Below are positions 48,736 to 58,212 of a stretch of 64,000 nucleotides of DNA, in pieces. Numbering within the stretch: the stretch's first letter is position 1; each line of letters opens with the position of its first letter. The position numbers and the translations under genes are program-made. The DNA is from Anaerolineae bacterium (lineage in GTDB: Bacteria; Chloroflexota; Anaerolineae; 4572-78; J111): assembly GCA_023151115.1 (NCBI GenBank), contig JAKLJP010000034.1, forward strand, positions 1-64,000. Direction: 5' to 3'. The notes under the pieces are model-generated. The model was given only the letters and a program-made list of their open reading frames with translations. It was not told the origin of the DNA and did no database searches.

Positions 48736-51213
48736 TTAATACATCTGCAACGGCGCGGCCCCTTCGGGGGTAAGCAGCAATGACCAGACTTCATCCGCAC
48801 CAATGGTAACTTCATCGGTGACGCTGCTGCTGCCCGCTTTGGTGGTGACTTTATAAGTGCCGGGCTTCAAATCGAGTTTGGGCGCGTCGTCAGGCGAGGT
48901 TGTGCCGGCTTCGGCAGCAACTTTGATGACCTGGTCGTTGATGGTAACGGTCAATTCCTCGGTTGAAAAGTTGACCATATAAATCCGGGCCTGCCCGGCC
49001 GGGGGCAGGATACCTGCCTCGGCGGCAGCCGTCGGGTTTTTGCTGGCCAGAACTACTTCGGTTTCGCCGCCGGAAGGTTGTATGGTCACGGTCAGTTTGC
49101 CCTCGGTTCCCTCAAAAGTTAGGCTGGTTGCCTCACCGTTACTGCTGACTTCGCCGGCCTGTTCCCAGCCGAGTGGGGGCAGTTCCGTTTGATAGAATTG
49201 GACCAGTGTTTCGCTGTCGGAGGGTGAGGTAAAGGTGACCTTGCGGAGGAAGGGGCTGCCTTCGGACAGGTAGTTGGTATAATCACTGGGCACGGGCAGG
49301 CCGTCCTTATCTTCGGCGGTCAGCGAGCCGGGGTCGCCGCTGCCTGAACTGTCGCTGGAGTCGGCGCTGCCGAGGGCATAGTTGGTGAAGTTAATCTCAA
49401 CCTCGGTATTGTTGGCCCCGGCTTCAAAGGCAAAGAAGTTGAGCGAGTAGTCGCCGTTGCTCGAGCTGCATGAGATAGAGGTGTAGTCGCCTACGTCATC
49501 GAGACAGCTTGTGCCTAAGTCCATCAGCTCAAAGGTGGGGCGGTAAAAATCGGCTATCGTTTGCAAATCCTGGGCTACGCTGTAAGTAAGTTTATCGCCG
49601 GAACGGTTGACCATAATTGCCTCCGGCGGGAAAGGCCAGTCGTTAATGGTGTAGCCGGGCGCGTCGGCGGCAGGAGTGCTTTCCTCAATGGGTGCTTCGA
49701 CCACTTCCTCCGCCGGAGCGACCATGCCGCTGACATCTATCATCACCTGGGTTCCGTCTCCTTTGATCACATCGGGGAACAAGGTGATGGACAGCGTGTC
49801 ATCACCCTGGCTGAACTCCAGCGAGCCAAAGGTGTCCTCGACAATCGAAAAATCTTCATCTTCCTGCCAGCCCTGTTCCGGCAGCGTCTGCCGATAAAAT
49901 TCAGCCACTTCGGTAACTTTTGACGGACTGGTGTAGGTGATTTGGGTGGCGTCGGCGTCGTAGACCACATCTTGAGCGTCTTCTGGGAAAGGCAGGTCGG
50001 GCATGGCCGCGCTGGTTTCGGTCGCAGTGGTCTCGCTGACCTCTTCAGTGGGGCTGGTCTCCTCGGCTTCGGTCAGGAGATCAGCCTCGAAGGGTTGCAG
50101 GACAGCCGTGGTCCCATCGTCGCCGCTAGCCAAACTCAGGGTCAAGGCCATCTGTTCCGCCTCGTTGTCAAAGGTCAGAGAGGCTTGGTCAGGGTTGGTA
50201 ATCGCTCTATCTTCGACCTCGGTCCAGCCTAAATCGGTCATCTCTGCTCGATAAAAGTCCACCAGCGTGTCAGGGCTGGCCGGCGATTGGAAGCCCAGAT
50301 AAGGCTGGCTGGCATCAAACTCTACTTTCGTCGCATCGTCCGGGATGGGCATGTCGAGCGCCAGCGGAATCAGGCTGTACTGCACCGAGGTTTTGTTGTC
50401 TTGCGCCGGGGCCAGGCTGATGAAGCTGCTCAATTCCAGGCCGTTCTGGATAAATGAGAGGGATTGCATATTGGCATTGTCGGCGCTGGCGCTGTTGGGC
50501 CGGGTGTACTCGTGCCAGCCCTGGGCGGCCAGTTCCTGGCGGGTAAACTCGACCACCTCAGCTACGCTGGAGGGGCTGGTATAGATTAAGGTATTGGGGG
50601 CGGCAAAGCCGTCTTCGGCGTCGGCCATTTGGGGCAAGGCGCGCAGGTCAATATTGCCGTGGTGCATCAGGGAGACCATCGTGCTCCCGTCGCCACTCTG
50701 GTTGGCGGTCAGGCTGAGGGCATAGCCTTCTTTGGTAAAGTAGAGGGTGGCGGTGGCTGTATCTACATAACTCTGGTCGCTCTGTTCCTGCCAGCCCTGC
50801 TCGGTCAGCAGTGGGCGGTAAAAGTCAACCACCGCTGTAACCTCGGCCGGGGTTTGGTACAACAACTGGCCGACGTCAGCCTGGCCGGGGGCCTCGGTTC
50901 CCTCCGGCAGCGCCATCTGGCGCAGGTCGAGCAGTTGGGCCAGTTGGCGCACTGTAGCGGCCTCGGCCACTTCGCCGGAGGTACTGGCGGAATTGTCCGT
51001 CTCGGCGGGTTCGGCCTCAACCACCGCTGCTGTGGCTTCCGGCTTATTGCCGGAAACACTCTCTGTTTTGGCCGGAGTTTCGGCGGGGGTGGGGGCGGGC
51101 GGCTCGGTGGCCGGGGGAGCGGCGCTCTCGCTCTGACCTCGGCAAGCGAGCAAAATCCAGAGCAGCGCAGACAACAGCAGCAGGACAAAGGGTTTGGTTC
51201 GTTGGGTGGACAC
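48736..51213 (-). CDS. Lipoprotein with six tandem repeats of a ~90-residue domain
   Basis: The 825-residue protein has a lipobox (ALLWILLAC), a low-complexity linker (~28-80) and six related units at about 99-186, 192-283, 287-376, 405-494, 525-611 and 637-724. Each carries a SPS-x-V-x-E-V-x-x-FYR-x-E-L-x-x-x-GW-x-E core, e.g. YTSPSKVTEVAEFYRQTLPE and TSPSSVAEVVEFTRQELAA. A C-terminal beta domain (740-825) contains DLKPGTYKVTTKAG and resembles a carbohydrate- or PEGA-type domain. GTG 51213 has AAGGAG upstream. I do not know the repeat's family; it is probably a cell-surface binding or structural protein. Confidence 0.8.
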   Translation of the reverse strand: MSTQRTKPFVLLLLSALLWILLACRGQSESAAPPATEPPAPTPAETPAKTESVSGNKPEATAAVVEAEPAETDNSASTSGEVAEAATVRQLAQLLDLRQMALPEGTEAPGQADVGQLLYQTPAEVTAVVDFYRPLLTEQGWQEQSDQSYVDTATATLYFTKEGYALSLTANQSGDGSTMVSLMHHGNIDLRALPQMADAEDGFAAPNTLIYTSPSSVAEVVEFTRQELAAQGWHEYTRPNSASADNANMQSLSFIQNGLELSSFISLAPAQDNKTSVQYSLIPLALDMPIPDDATKVEFDASQPYLGFQSPASPDTLVDFYRAEMTDLGWTEVEDRAITNPDQASLTFDNEAEQMALTLSLASGDDGTTAVLQPFEADLLTEAEETSPTEEVSETTATETSAAMPDLPFPEDAQDVVYDADATQITYTSPSKVTEVAEFYRQTLPEQGWQEDEDFSIVEDTFGSLEFSQGDDTLSITLFPDVIKGDGTQVMIDVSGMVAPAEEVVEAPIEESTPAADAPGYTINDWPFPPEAIMVNRSGDKLTYSVAQDLQTIADFYRPTFELMDLGTSCLDDVGDYTSISCSSSNGDYSLNFFAFEAGANNTEVEINFTNYALGSADSSDSSGSGDPGSLTAEDKDGLPVPSDYTNYLSEGSPFLRKVTFTSPSDSETLVQFYQTELPPLGWEQAGEVSSNGEATSLTFEGTEGKLTVTIQPSGGETEVVLASKNPTAAAEAGILPPAGQARIYMVNFSTEELTVTINDQVIKVAAEAGTTSPDDAPKLDLKPGTYKVTTKAGSSSVTDEVTIGADEVWSLLLTPEGAAPLQMY

Positions 51214-51435
51214 GGTTTTGTTCTCCTTGTAGCAGTAAATTGATTAATGATTGGTGTTACAGCAGACGGGGAGTCTTTTGATGATGGATCAGCGCGGCCA
51301 GTTACTTAAAATAGCATACTCGGCAAAGGGGTTTTAAGCAAACCGTTACCTCGTTTGGAACGATAAAAAGCCCGGTGTCCTCAACCAGGCTTTAGATAAC
51401 TCTCATTTGGTAGATGGGGACTTATGACTTGAACG

Positions 51436-52416
51436 TCACGCCTCAAACCAGGGCTTGCCGCGCTCGTCGGTGAGGATAAGCTCTCTCAAAAAGCCAACCC
51501 CCTTCTCTAATCCTTCGCGTAATGACATCAGGCTATCTTCATGTTCCATACTCAGCACATAATCGTAACCCACCAACCGCAGGGTGCTAACCAAATCTTT
51601 CCAGAATTTAACATCATGGCCATAGCCGACGGTGCGAAAAATCCATGAGCGATTGATTTCGTTGGCATAGGGTTTGGTATCGAGCACACCGTTGACCGGG
51701 GTATTGAAGGGGTCAATGATGGTGTCTTTGGCGTGAACGTGGAAAATAGCCGGGCCGAGGGCGCGGATGGCCGCCAGCGGGTCAATGTTTTGCCAGAAAA
51801 GATGGCTGGGATCGAAGTTGGCTCCAATTTCTGGGCCAACGGCGTTGCGCAGACGAAGCAAAGTCTCAGGATTGTAAACTACAAAGCCAGGGTGCATTTC
51901 CAGCGAGATCATATCCACACCGTGGTCGCGGCAGAACTTGACTTCATCCTGCCAGTAGGGGATGACCTTCTCGTTCCACTGCCACTCCAAAATGCGCAGA
52001 AAATCGGGCGGCCAGGGGCAGGTGACCCAGTTGGGATACTTGCTGTCGTCGCTGTCGCCGGGGCAGCCGGAAAAGGTGACAACTCGCCGCACGCCGATTT
52101 TTTCGGCTACTTGCACCGTGTCCCGAAAATCCTGGCGATGCCGCTCGGCAATGGCCGGGTTGGGATGGAGCGGGTTGCCGTGGCAGCTCAACGCACTGAC
52201 CTCCAGACCCCGGTCGGCGGCTTTTTTGGCCCACTCCGTCAGTTTTTTCTCATCGGCCAGCAGTTCGGCCGGTTTGCAGTACGACTCGCCCAACTCGGCC
52301 ACATAGCCGCCAGACCCAACTTCTACCGCTTGTGCGCCAACCCCGGCAATCCAGTCCAGCGCCTTCTCATAAGACAGCAGGGCCTGGAAAACAAAACTAA
52401 AAACGCCAACCTTCAT
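51436..52416 (-). CDS. Sugar phosphate isomerase/epimerase (TIM barrel)
   Basis: The 326-residue protein has the xylose-isomerase-like barrel: VGVFSFVFQALLSYEKALDW, LSCHGNPLHPNPAIAERH, the Glu in MISLEMHPGFVVYN, FDPSHLFWQNIDP, HVHAKD and the late Glu in VLSMEHEDSLM. These residues make the metal site. AAAGGAGACATACACCC precedes ATG 52416. It lies 222 nt from the Gfo/Idh gene in the same direction. The two are commonly paired in inositol or sugar-acid catabolism. Confidence 0.9.
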   Translation of the reverse strand: MKVGVFSFVFQALLSYEKALDWIAGVGAQAVEVGSGGYVAELGESYCKPAELLADEKKLTEWAKKAADRGLEVSALSCHGNPLHPNPAIAERHRQDFRDTVQVAEKIGVRRVVTFSGCPGDSDDSKYPNWVTCPWPPDFLRILEWQWNEKVIPYWQDEVKFCRDHGVDMISLEMHPGFVVYNPETLLRLRNAVGPEIGANFDPSHLFWQNIDPLAAIRALGPAIFHVHAKDTIIDPFNTPVNGVLDTKPYANEINRSWIFRTVGYGHDVKFWKDLVSTLRLVGYDYVLSMEHEDSLMSLREGLEKGVGFLRELILTDERGKPWFEA

Positions 52417-52442
52417 GGGTGTATGTCTCCTTTGACAAGGCA

Positions 52443-52637
52443 ACCGCCGCCGGCTGACCGCTAACCGCCGAACTTAGGCAGTTCCAGGATTTAAATCATC
52501 CAAAAATTTAGGCCGACTGATGGGTGAAACGTGATGCGTGATGATTTTTTGCCTAGAATCATCACGTTTCACGGACTTTGGCTAATTATTTTCTTGGAGT
52601 TGCCTTAAGCGGCGGTTAGCCGTCGGCGGTCAGCCGT
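52443..52637. repeat. Composite heptad-word hairpin between sugar genes
   Basis: ACCGCCG, GCTGACCGCTAACCGCCG on the left (52443-52478) pair with GGCGGTTAGCCGTCGGCGGT on the right (52608-52637). A second inner hairpin GTGAAACGTGATGCGTGATG / ATCATCACGTTTCAC lies at 52527-52577. The right end abuts the Gfo/Idh stop. Confidence 0.8.
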
Positions 52638-52638
52638 C

Positions 52639-53820
52639 TTAAAACTTCGTCCACTTCTGGCTGCTCTTGCTGCTTTCAACCACCTTCTCAATGAACTTGA
52701 CCCCGCGCGCGCCGTCGTAAACTGAGGGGAAATCCAGTTCCAGTTCATTCGGCTCACGGCCCGACAGCCTGGCCCGGATGGTGTCGCCGATGTTCATATA
52801 AATATTGCCAAAGGCTTCAAAGAAGGCTTCGGGGTGGCCGGAGGGCAGATGGGTGGCGCGGGCCGCCGCCGCCGAGAAGGAACCATTGCCCCGGCTGTAA
52901 ATCTGCCAGGGGCCGCTGGGCGGAATGAAAATGACTTGATTGGGATGTTCCTGATCCCACGACAGGCTGCCTTCGGTCCCGTAAACCCGCAGACGCAGGT
53001 GATTTTCCTCACCGGCGGCAATCTGCGAGACCCACAGCACCCCCCGCGCCCCATTTTTGAAGCGCAGCAGCACGCTGGCGTCGTCGTCCAGCCGACGGCC
53101 CGGCACAAAGGTGTTCAAATCGGCGCAAATCTCATCCAGTTCCAGCCCGGTAACATAGCTGACCAAATTTTCGCAGTGAGAGCCGATATCACCCACCGCC
53201 CCGGCAATCCCCGAACGGGCCGGGTCGGTGCGCCATTCGGCCTGCTTCTGGCCCTGATCTTCAAGCTTGCTTAACAGCCAGCCCTGAGGATACTCCACCA
53301 CTACCCGCTGAATTTTGCCCAATTTGCCCGACTTGACCCACTCGCGGGCTTCCTTGACCATAGGGTAGCCGGTGTAGTTGTGGGTAACGCCGAAGACAAC
53401 TTTATGCTTTTCTACGGCTTCGATCAGCTTTTGGGCCTGCTCGCTGCTATGAACCATCGGCTTGTCTATGACCACATTAAACCCGGCTTCGACAAAAGCC
53501 AGGGCCGGCTCAAAGTGGACGTGATTGGGTGTGACAATCGAGACATAATCAATCCGCTCGCCTTCAGGCAGTTTGCTCTCGCTTTCGAGCATTTCCTGCC
53601 AACTGCCGTAGTTGCGCTCTGGCGCTAATAACAAATCCTCGCCTGAGAGCCTGGCTTTACCGGGGTCGCTCGACAGCGCACCGGCCACAAATTCGGTGAA
53701 GCCATCGGAAATAGCCGCCCGGCGATGCACCGCGCCGATAAACGCATCGCGTCCCCCGCCGATCATGCCAAACTTTAATTTGCGTTGCAGTTTTGCTGCT
53801 TCTTCTTTACCACTAACCAC
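52639..53820 (-). CDS. Gfo/Idh/MocA-family oxidoreductase
   Basis: The 393-residue dehydrogenase has the nucleotide-binding loop [19 protein letters not shown] and the family motif [18 protein letters not shown]; Rossmann Gly residues are partly replaced (GGGRDA). The catalytic His region [16 protein letters not shown] is present. It likely oxidises an inositol or sugar acid. GTG 53820 has AAAGGAGG. It is paired with the sugar isomerase at 51436. The substrate is unknown. Confidence 0.88.
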   Translation of the reverse strand: MVSGKEEAAKLQRKLKFGMIGGGRDAFIGAVHRRAAISDGFTEFVAGALSSDPGKARLSGEDLLLAPERNYGSWQEMLESESKLPEGERIDYVSIVTPNHVHFEPALAFVEAGFNVVIDKPMVHSSEQAQKLIEAVEKHKVVFGVTHNYTGYPMVKEAREWVKSGKLGKIQRVVVEYPQGWLLSKLEDQGQKQAEWRTDPARSGIAGAVGDIGSHCENLVSYVTGLELDEICADLNTFVPGRRLDDDASVLLRFKNGARGVLWVSQIAAGEENHLRLRVYGTEGSLSWDQEHPNQVIFIPPSGPWQIYSRGNGSFSAAAARATHLPSGHPEAFFEAFGNIYMNIGDTIRARLSGREPNELELDFPSVYDGARGVKFIEKVVESSKSSQKWTKF

Positions 53821-53850
53821 GTGAGAAATACCTCCTTTGGTATAAAATGA

Positions 53851-53908
53851 GTAGGGTAGTAGCCAGTAATCAGCAATCAGATTGTTTTTTGGCTACTGGC
53901 TACTGACC
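53851..53908. repeat. Heptad-word hairpin (AGCCAGT AATCAGC / CTACTGG)
   Basis: AGCCAGT, AATCAGC, AATCAGA pair with GGCTACT, GGCTACT. It sits in the divergent region between the Gfo/Idh gene and the histidine kinase. Confidence 0.75.
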
Positions 53909-53931
53909 ATTTATACACCTAAACGACAATT

Positions 53932-53983
53932 TTGACAATATTTATTGATTGCTGTATTACCTTCACATACTGATTGTATACAA
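53932..53983 (+). promoter_or_regulatory. Promoter and TTGTATACAA-type operator of the histidine-kinase gene
   Basis: TTGACA (53932-53937), 17 nt, TATTAC (53955-53960), then TTGTATACAA (53974-53983). The same layout occurs at 61998-62049 before the GntR gene, including ATTGCTGTATTA and AAATACCAG. The palindrome is a fitting site for a GntR-family protein. Confidence 0.75.
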
Positions 53984-54090
53984 CTCAAATACCAGCTTTA
54001 ACCCAGTAACCCTGCCGATTATTTATTTGAGTGATACCGTAAATTGGCATATTATTAAACAAAGTTTACGCTGGGGATGGTAGATAGAAG

Positions 54091-56361
54091 ATGCACATCA
54101 GGATGAAATTACTGCTCCTGGTCGTTTTTTTGGGCCTGGCCCTGGTGGTCAATCTGTTGGCGCTGGGTTACTTGGCTCGGACCACCACCACCGCCCTGCA
54201 AACGATTGAAGAGGTAGGCATTAATCAGCAGCTTGTGGCTATTCAAATGCAGGCCCGGCTGCGCGATGCTGAGGCGGCCTTGTATCGCTATATAATGGAA
54301 GGAGAAGTGGGATTTGCCAGCCAATTTGAGAACCAGTTGCGCGAGTTTGAACAGGATGTGGCTCACTATCAGGCTCAGACCTCAACCGACCAGGAACAGG
54401 CTTGGGCGTCCATGTTAAAAGTCAGCCATCAACAGGCGGCTGAAATCGGCCAGACGTTGATCCAGTTACGAGATAGCCAGACAGATGACCTGGCGTCTTT
54501 AGAGACAGCCCATGCCAGGCTGAATGCGCTGTTAACCGGCCCCATCCGCGTGGCGCATCTTGATCAGGCGGCTTATCAGGAAGCCGTGAGCGGTATGCAT
54601 AACCAGTTGCGCGAGTTGTTTCTGGCTGTCGTCTCTTACTTGACGGCGCCTGCCGAAACCGAACCCGTGCGGTTCAGTGAGGCCCTTGTCGGCTTTCGTC
54701 ATCATCTGGCCCAATTCAAAACCTTGGCCGGCACGGCTCAAGAACAAGCCTGGGTCGAACAGATTGATCTGCTCTTTGATCAGGTGGAAACCTCCGGCTT
54801 ACGCCTGATCAGCGCCCGCAACCAACAACAGGTTCTCTTTGCTTCTTTTGCTGCTAGCTTGTTTCGCGCCGGCGAGGAAGTGTTAGTGGGGCAGATCCAA
54901 CCCCAGGCCGCCCGCAATCTGGTTACGGCCCGGCAGCAACTTCAAACGGCGCTCAATTTTGCGGTCACGGCCAGCTTGGTTTTTGCGCTCTCTGTTTCTC
55001 TCCTGGCCGGGGCAGTTACCTGGCCTTTGCTGCGTCAGATGAACACAGGCATTCTGGCCCTGTTGCAAGGGGCTGAGCGTGTCGCTGCCGGCAATTTGAG
55101 CCAGCCGGTACACCTGGTGGGTCAGGATGAATTGAGCCAGCTGGCCGCCGGCTTTAACGCCATGATGAGCGACCTGGCTGTCCGTGAGCGCGCCCTCAGA
55201 GCCAGCCTCTCTGAATTGGAAGCGCTGCGCCAGATCAGCCTGCAATTGACCCGCACCCTTGACCCGGATCAGGTACTCAATACCATCGTCAGTAGCGCCT
55301 TAACTCTAGTTGAGGCGATGGAAGTTCATATCTTTGTGGGTGTAGACACAGTTGACTCCCTGGAATTTGCGGCCAGCGCCTGGCGGGATGAAACCCGGCG
55401 GGGGCAACTCAGACAGCCGCGCCCCGACGGTATCACCGCTACCGCCGCTCGCACCGGCCAACTCCAGGTGGTGCATCAGGCGGATAGCCACCCCCTTTTC
55501 AATTCGCCCGACATGCGCCAGTGGGGTATTAAAGCGACGGCCAGCCTGCCGCTTACCCTGGGTGAGCGAGTGCTGGGGGTCTTGAGCGTCTCATTTGACG
55601 ATCGTGAGACCCTGGCCGATGATACGCTGCGCCTGCTCGGCCTGCTGGCCGACCAGGCGGCCATTGCCCTGGAAAATGCCCGGCTCTATCAAAACCTGGC
55701 CGACCGGGAAGCGCGGTTGGAGACTTTGGCCCACAAACTGGCCCAGGTGCAGGAAGAGGAACGGCGCTTGATTGGCCTGGACTTGCACGACGGCTTGACC
55801 CAGCTCTTATTGAGCGCTAATATGCACGTTGATACTCTGGCTTCTCTCTCTCATCACCTGGAGAGTCGAGCCAACGCCGAGCTAAACCTGGCCCGTGCTC
55901 GCCTTCAGGAGGCCATTGGTGAGGCGCGCCAGGTTGTGTCAGAACTGCGCCCGCCAGCCTTGGAGGATTACGGCCTGGTCGGCGGGCTGCGCCATTACGT
56001 CACCGAGATGAGTCAGCGCGAGCAGTGGCAGCTTGAATTTAGTGCGCCTCCCGGCGAGGTCAAACTGGAGCCGGCCATGGAAACCGCCATTTTTCGGATT
56101 GCCCAAGAAGCGTTGAGTAATACTCGTAAATATGCCGCCACCCCCCGTATTCGGGTGGCTTTACAGCTTGATGAGGCGGAACTCCAGCTCCAGGTGCAGG
56201 ATTGGGGGCGAGGCTTTAACCTGGACGACATTTCTGAGGAAAGCCAACACTTAGGGCTGGTTGGCATGCGCGAGCGGGCCGCTTTGCTCAATGGAACCTG
56301 CCAGGTGACCAGCCAACCGGGCGTTGGAACAAAAATTTGTGTGTGTATCCCCCTGCAGTGA
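54091..56361 (+). CDS. Sensor histidine kinase (HAMP, GAF, HisKA_3)
   Basis: The 756-residue membrane kinase has helices at about 5-27 and 290-310, an external helical sensor domain between them, a HAMP segment (LQGAERVAAGNLSQPVHLVG), a GAF domain (~390-540), then the HisKA_3 phosphoacceptor box LIGLDLHDGLTQ with His566 and a HATPase domain (VQDWGRGFNLDD, HLGLVGMRERAALL). It signals to the LuxR-type regulator 6 nt downstream. The promoter carries a GntR-like operator shared with the 62086 gene. The ligand is unknown. Confidence 0.9.
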   Translation: MHIRMKLLLLVVFLGLALVVNLLALGYLARTTTTALQTIEEVGINQQLVAIQMQARLRDAEAALYRYIMEGEVGFASQFENQLREFEQDVAHYQAQTSTDQEQAWASMLKVSHQQAAEIGQTLIQLRDSQTDDLASLETAHARLNALLTGPIRVAHLDQAAYQEAVSGMHNQLRELFLAVVSYLTAPAETEPVRFSEALVGFRHHLAQFKTLAGTAQEQAWVEQIDLLFDQVETSGLRLISARNQQQVLFASFAASLFRAGEEVLVGQIQPQAARNLVTARQQLQTALNFAVTASLVFALSVSLLAGAVTWPLLRQMNTGILALLQGAERVAAGNLSQPVHLVGQDELSQLAAGFNAMMSDLAVRERALRASLSELEALRQISLQLTRTLDPDQVLNTIVSSALTLVEAMEVHIFVGVDTVDSLEFAASAWRDETRRGQLRQPRPDGITATAARTGQLQVVHQADSHPLFNSPDMRQWGIKATASLPLTLGERVLGVLSVSFDDRETLADDTLRLLGLLADQAAIALENARLYQNLADREARLETLAHKLAQVQEEERRLIGLDLHDGLTQLLLSANMHVDTLASLSHHLESRANAELNLARARLQEAIGEARQVVSELRPPALEDYGLVGGLRHYVTEMSQREQWQLEFSAPPGEVKLEPAMETAIFRIAQEALSNTRKYAATPRIRVALQLDEAELQLQVQDWGRGFNLDDISEESQHLGLVGMRERAALLNGTCQVTSQPGVGTKICVCIPLQ

Positions 56362-56367
56362 AAGAAT

Positions 56368-57030
56368 ATGGACCAAGCAAAACCAAAAATAACCATTCTC
56401 ATTGCCGACGACCACCCCATGGTCCGCGAGGGTCTGCGTAGCATGCTCACCGCGCCCGACTTGACCATCATCGGCGAGGCCGGCAGCGGCCAGCAGGCAG
56501 TCGCCCAGGTAAAGGCTTTGCGCCCGGACGTGGTCTTAATGGACATCCGTATGCCGGATATGGATGGCATTGCTGCCCTGGAAGCCATCAAAGAGGCGCA
56601 TGTGCCCAGCCGGGTGATTATGGTCACTACCTACCGCAACACCGCTTTTCTGCTGCGAGCTTTAGCCGCCGGCGCAGATGGCTTTGTGTTAAAAGACATT
56701 CCCCGCAACGACTTGTTGGCTACAGTACGGGCTGTCGCCAGCGGCGCGGCGCGGGTGGATCAACAATTCTTGCAACAGGTCTTACGCGACCTGGCCGAAA
56801 CCCAGCCTATCGAGGCCGGCGAGACTGAGCACCTGGAACCGCTCACACCCCGCGAGATGGATGTGCTGCGTCTGCTCGTGGAAGGGTTGACCAATCAGGC
56901 CATCGGCCATGCCTTAGGGCTTAGTCCGGGCACGGTCAAGGGCTACGTGCAAACCATCACCCAAAAGCTCAACGCTGCCGACCGGACCCAGGCAGCCGTT
57001 AAAGCCATTCGCCTGGGCCTGATCAAGTAA
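56368..57030 (+). CDS. NarL/LuxR-family response regulator
   Basis: The 220-residue protein has a receiver domain with acidic pocket ADDHP, phosphoacceptor Asp59 in VVLMDIRMPDMDG, Thr and Lys at MVTTYRN and VLKDIPRND, and a C-terminal LuxR helix-turn-helix (LTPREMDVLRLLVEGLTNQA, LSPGTVKGYVQTI). It follows the kinase by 6 nt. It probably activates the tct transporter genes that begin 124 nt downstream. The target site is unknown. Confidence 0.93.
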   Translation: MDQAKPKITILIADDHPMVREGLRSMLTAPDLTIIGEAGSGQQAVAQVKALRPDVVLMDIRMPDMDGIAALEAIKEAHVPSRVIMVTTYRNTAFLLRALAAGADGFVLKDIPRNDLLATVRAVASGAARVDQQFLQQVLRDLAETQPIEAGETEHLEPLTPREMDVLRLLVEGLTNQAIGHALGLSPGTVKGYVQTITQKLNAADRTQAAVKAIRLGLIK

Positions 57031-57153
57031 TCCCCCAAACGGAAGGGTAAATACCCCCCATTTGGCAGGTTCTACCTGCTTCGCCTTCTGCTATTCTTGA
57101 TAGTATCCCCACTTTTTGCTAACTTTATGTCTAATCCAAAGGAGGATAAACAA

Positions 57154-58212
57154 ATGGGTAAAAAATGGTTTGTACTACTTTTTGTGGCTGCCTTGATCTT
57201 GCCCTCACTGATTGGCTGCGGCGCGGCCGCACCGGCTGAGCCTACTGCCCCGGCCGCAGACAGCGCCCCTGCCACTGAGGCCCCGGCGGCTGAGGCAGAT
57301 GCGGGCGCGGCCATGACCTACCCCACTGAGGCAATCAACATTATGGCCCCGGCCGCACCGGGCGGTGGTTGGGATCAGACGGCACGAGCTATGCAAACGG
57401 CGCTGACTAAAAGCTCCGGCCAAAATGTGCAGGTGTACAACGTGGCCGGTGCGGGCGGCACGGTGGGCCTGGCTCAGTTTGTTAACGATCACAACGGTAA
57501 TCCCCATCAACTTATGGTCGGCGGCCTGGTCATGGTTGGGGCCATTCAAACCAACAAATCCCCGGTGACGCTCGATCAAGTGACACCGATTGCCTCGTTG
57601 ACCACAGAGTGGGAAGCCATCGTTGTTCCGGCTGACTCCAAGTACGAAACGCTCCAGCAATTGGTTGACGACTTCAAAGCCAATCCAACCAGCATCAGTT
57701 GGGGCGGCGGCTCTGCAGGTGGATCCGACCACATCCTGGTCGGTCTGATCGCCAAAGCAGCCGGCGTTGACCCGGCCAAGATCAATTATGTGGCCTTTTC
57801 CGGCGGCGGTGAAGCGACGGCAGCGATCCTCTCCGGCGCGGTCACGGCTGGCGTCTCCGGCCTGTCGGAATTTCGCGATCAGGTCACGGCGGGTAAGATG
57901 CGCCTGCTGGCGGTCTCCAGCGATAAAGCTATTGAGGGAGTAGACGCGCCCACCATCAAAGAGGCAGCGGGATTGGACATTGTATTTGCCAACTGGCGGG
58001 GTGTGTTTGCTCCATCAGGATTATCCGCTGAACAACAGGCAGCGGTGGTAGTGGCCATCGAAAAGATGCACGACACCCCGGAATGGCAACAGGCCCTGGA
58101 GCAAAACGGCTGGACCGACTTCTTCCAGGCCGGTAATGAATTTGCCACTTTTCTGCAATCAGAACGAACCCGGGTTGAAGGCGTTCTGACCGACATCGGG
58201 TTAGTCGAATGA
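57154..58212 (+). CDS. tctC: Tripartite tricarboxylate transporter substrate-binding lipoprotein TctC
   Basis: The 352-residue protein has a lipobox (PSLIGC), a Pro/Ala-rich linker and the TctC fold (INIMAPAAPGGGWDQTARAM, GAGGTVGLAQFVNDH, SWGGGSAGGSDHILVGLIAK). It captures a carboxylate such as citrate or a related sugar acid outside the cell. AAAGGAGGATAAACAA precedes ATG 57154; the longer frame is rejected. It overlaps tctB. The ligand is unknown. Confidence 0.9.
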   Translation: MGKKWFVLLFVAALILPSLIGCGAAAPAEPTAPAADSAPATEAPAAEADAGAAMTYPTEAINIMAPAAPGGGWDQTARAMQTALTKSSGQNVQVYNVAGAGGTVGLAQFVNDHNGNPHQLMVGGLVMVGAIQTNKSPVTLDQVTPIASLTTEWEAIVVPADSKYETLQQLVDDFKANPTSISWGGGSAGGSDHILVGLIAKAAGVDPAKINYVAFSGGGEATAAILSGAVTAGVSGLSEFRDQVTAGKMRLLAVSSDKAIEGVDAPTIKEAAGLDIVFANWRGVFAPSGLSAEQQAAVVVAIEKMHDTPEWQQALEQNGWTDFFQAGNEFATFLQSERTRVEGVLTDIGLVE

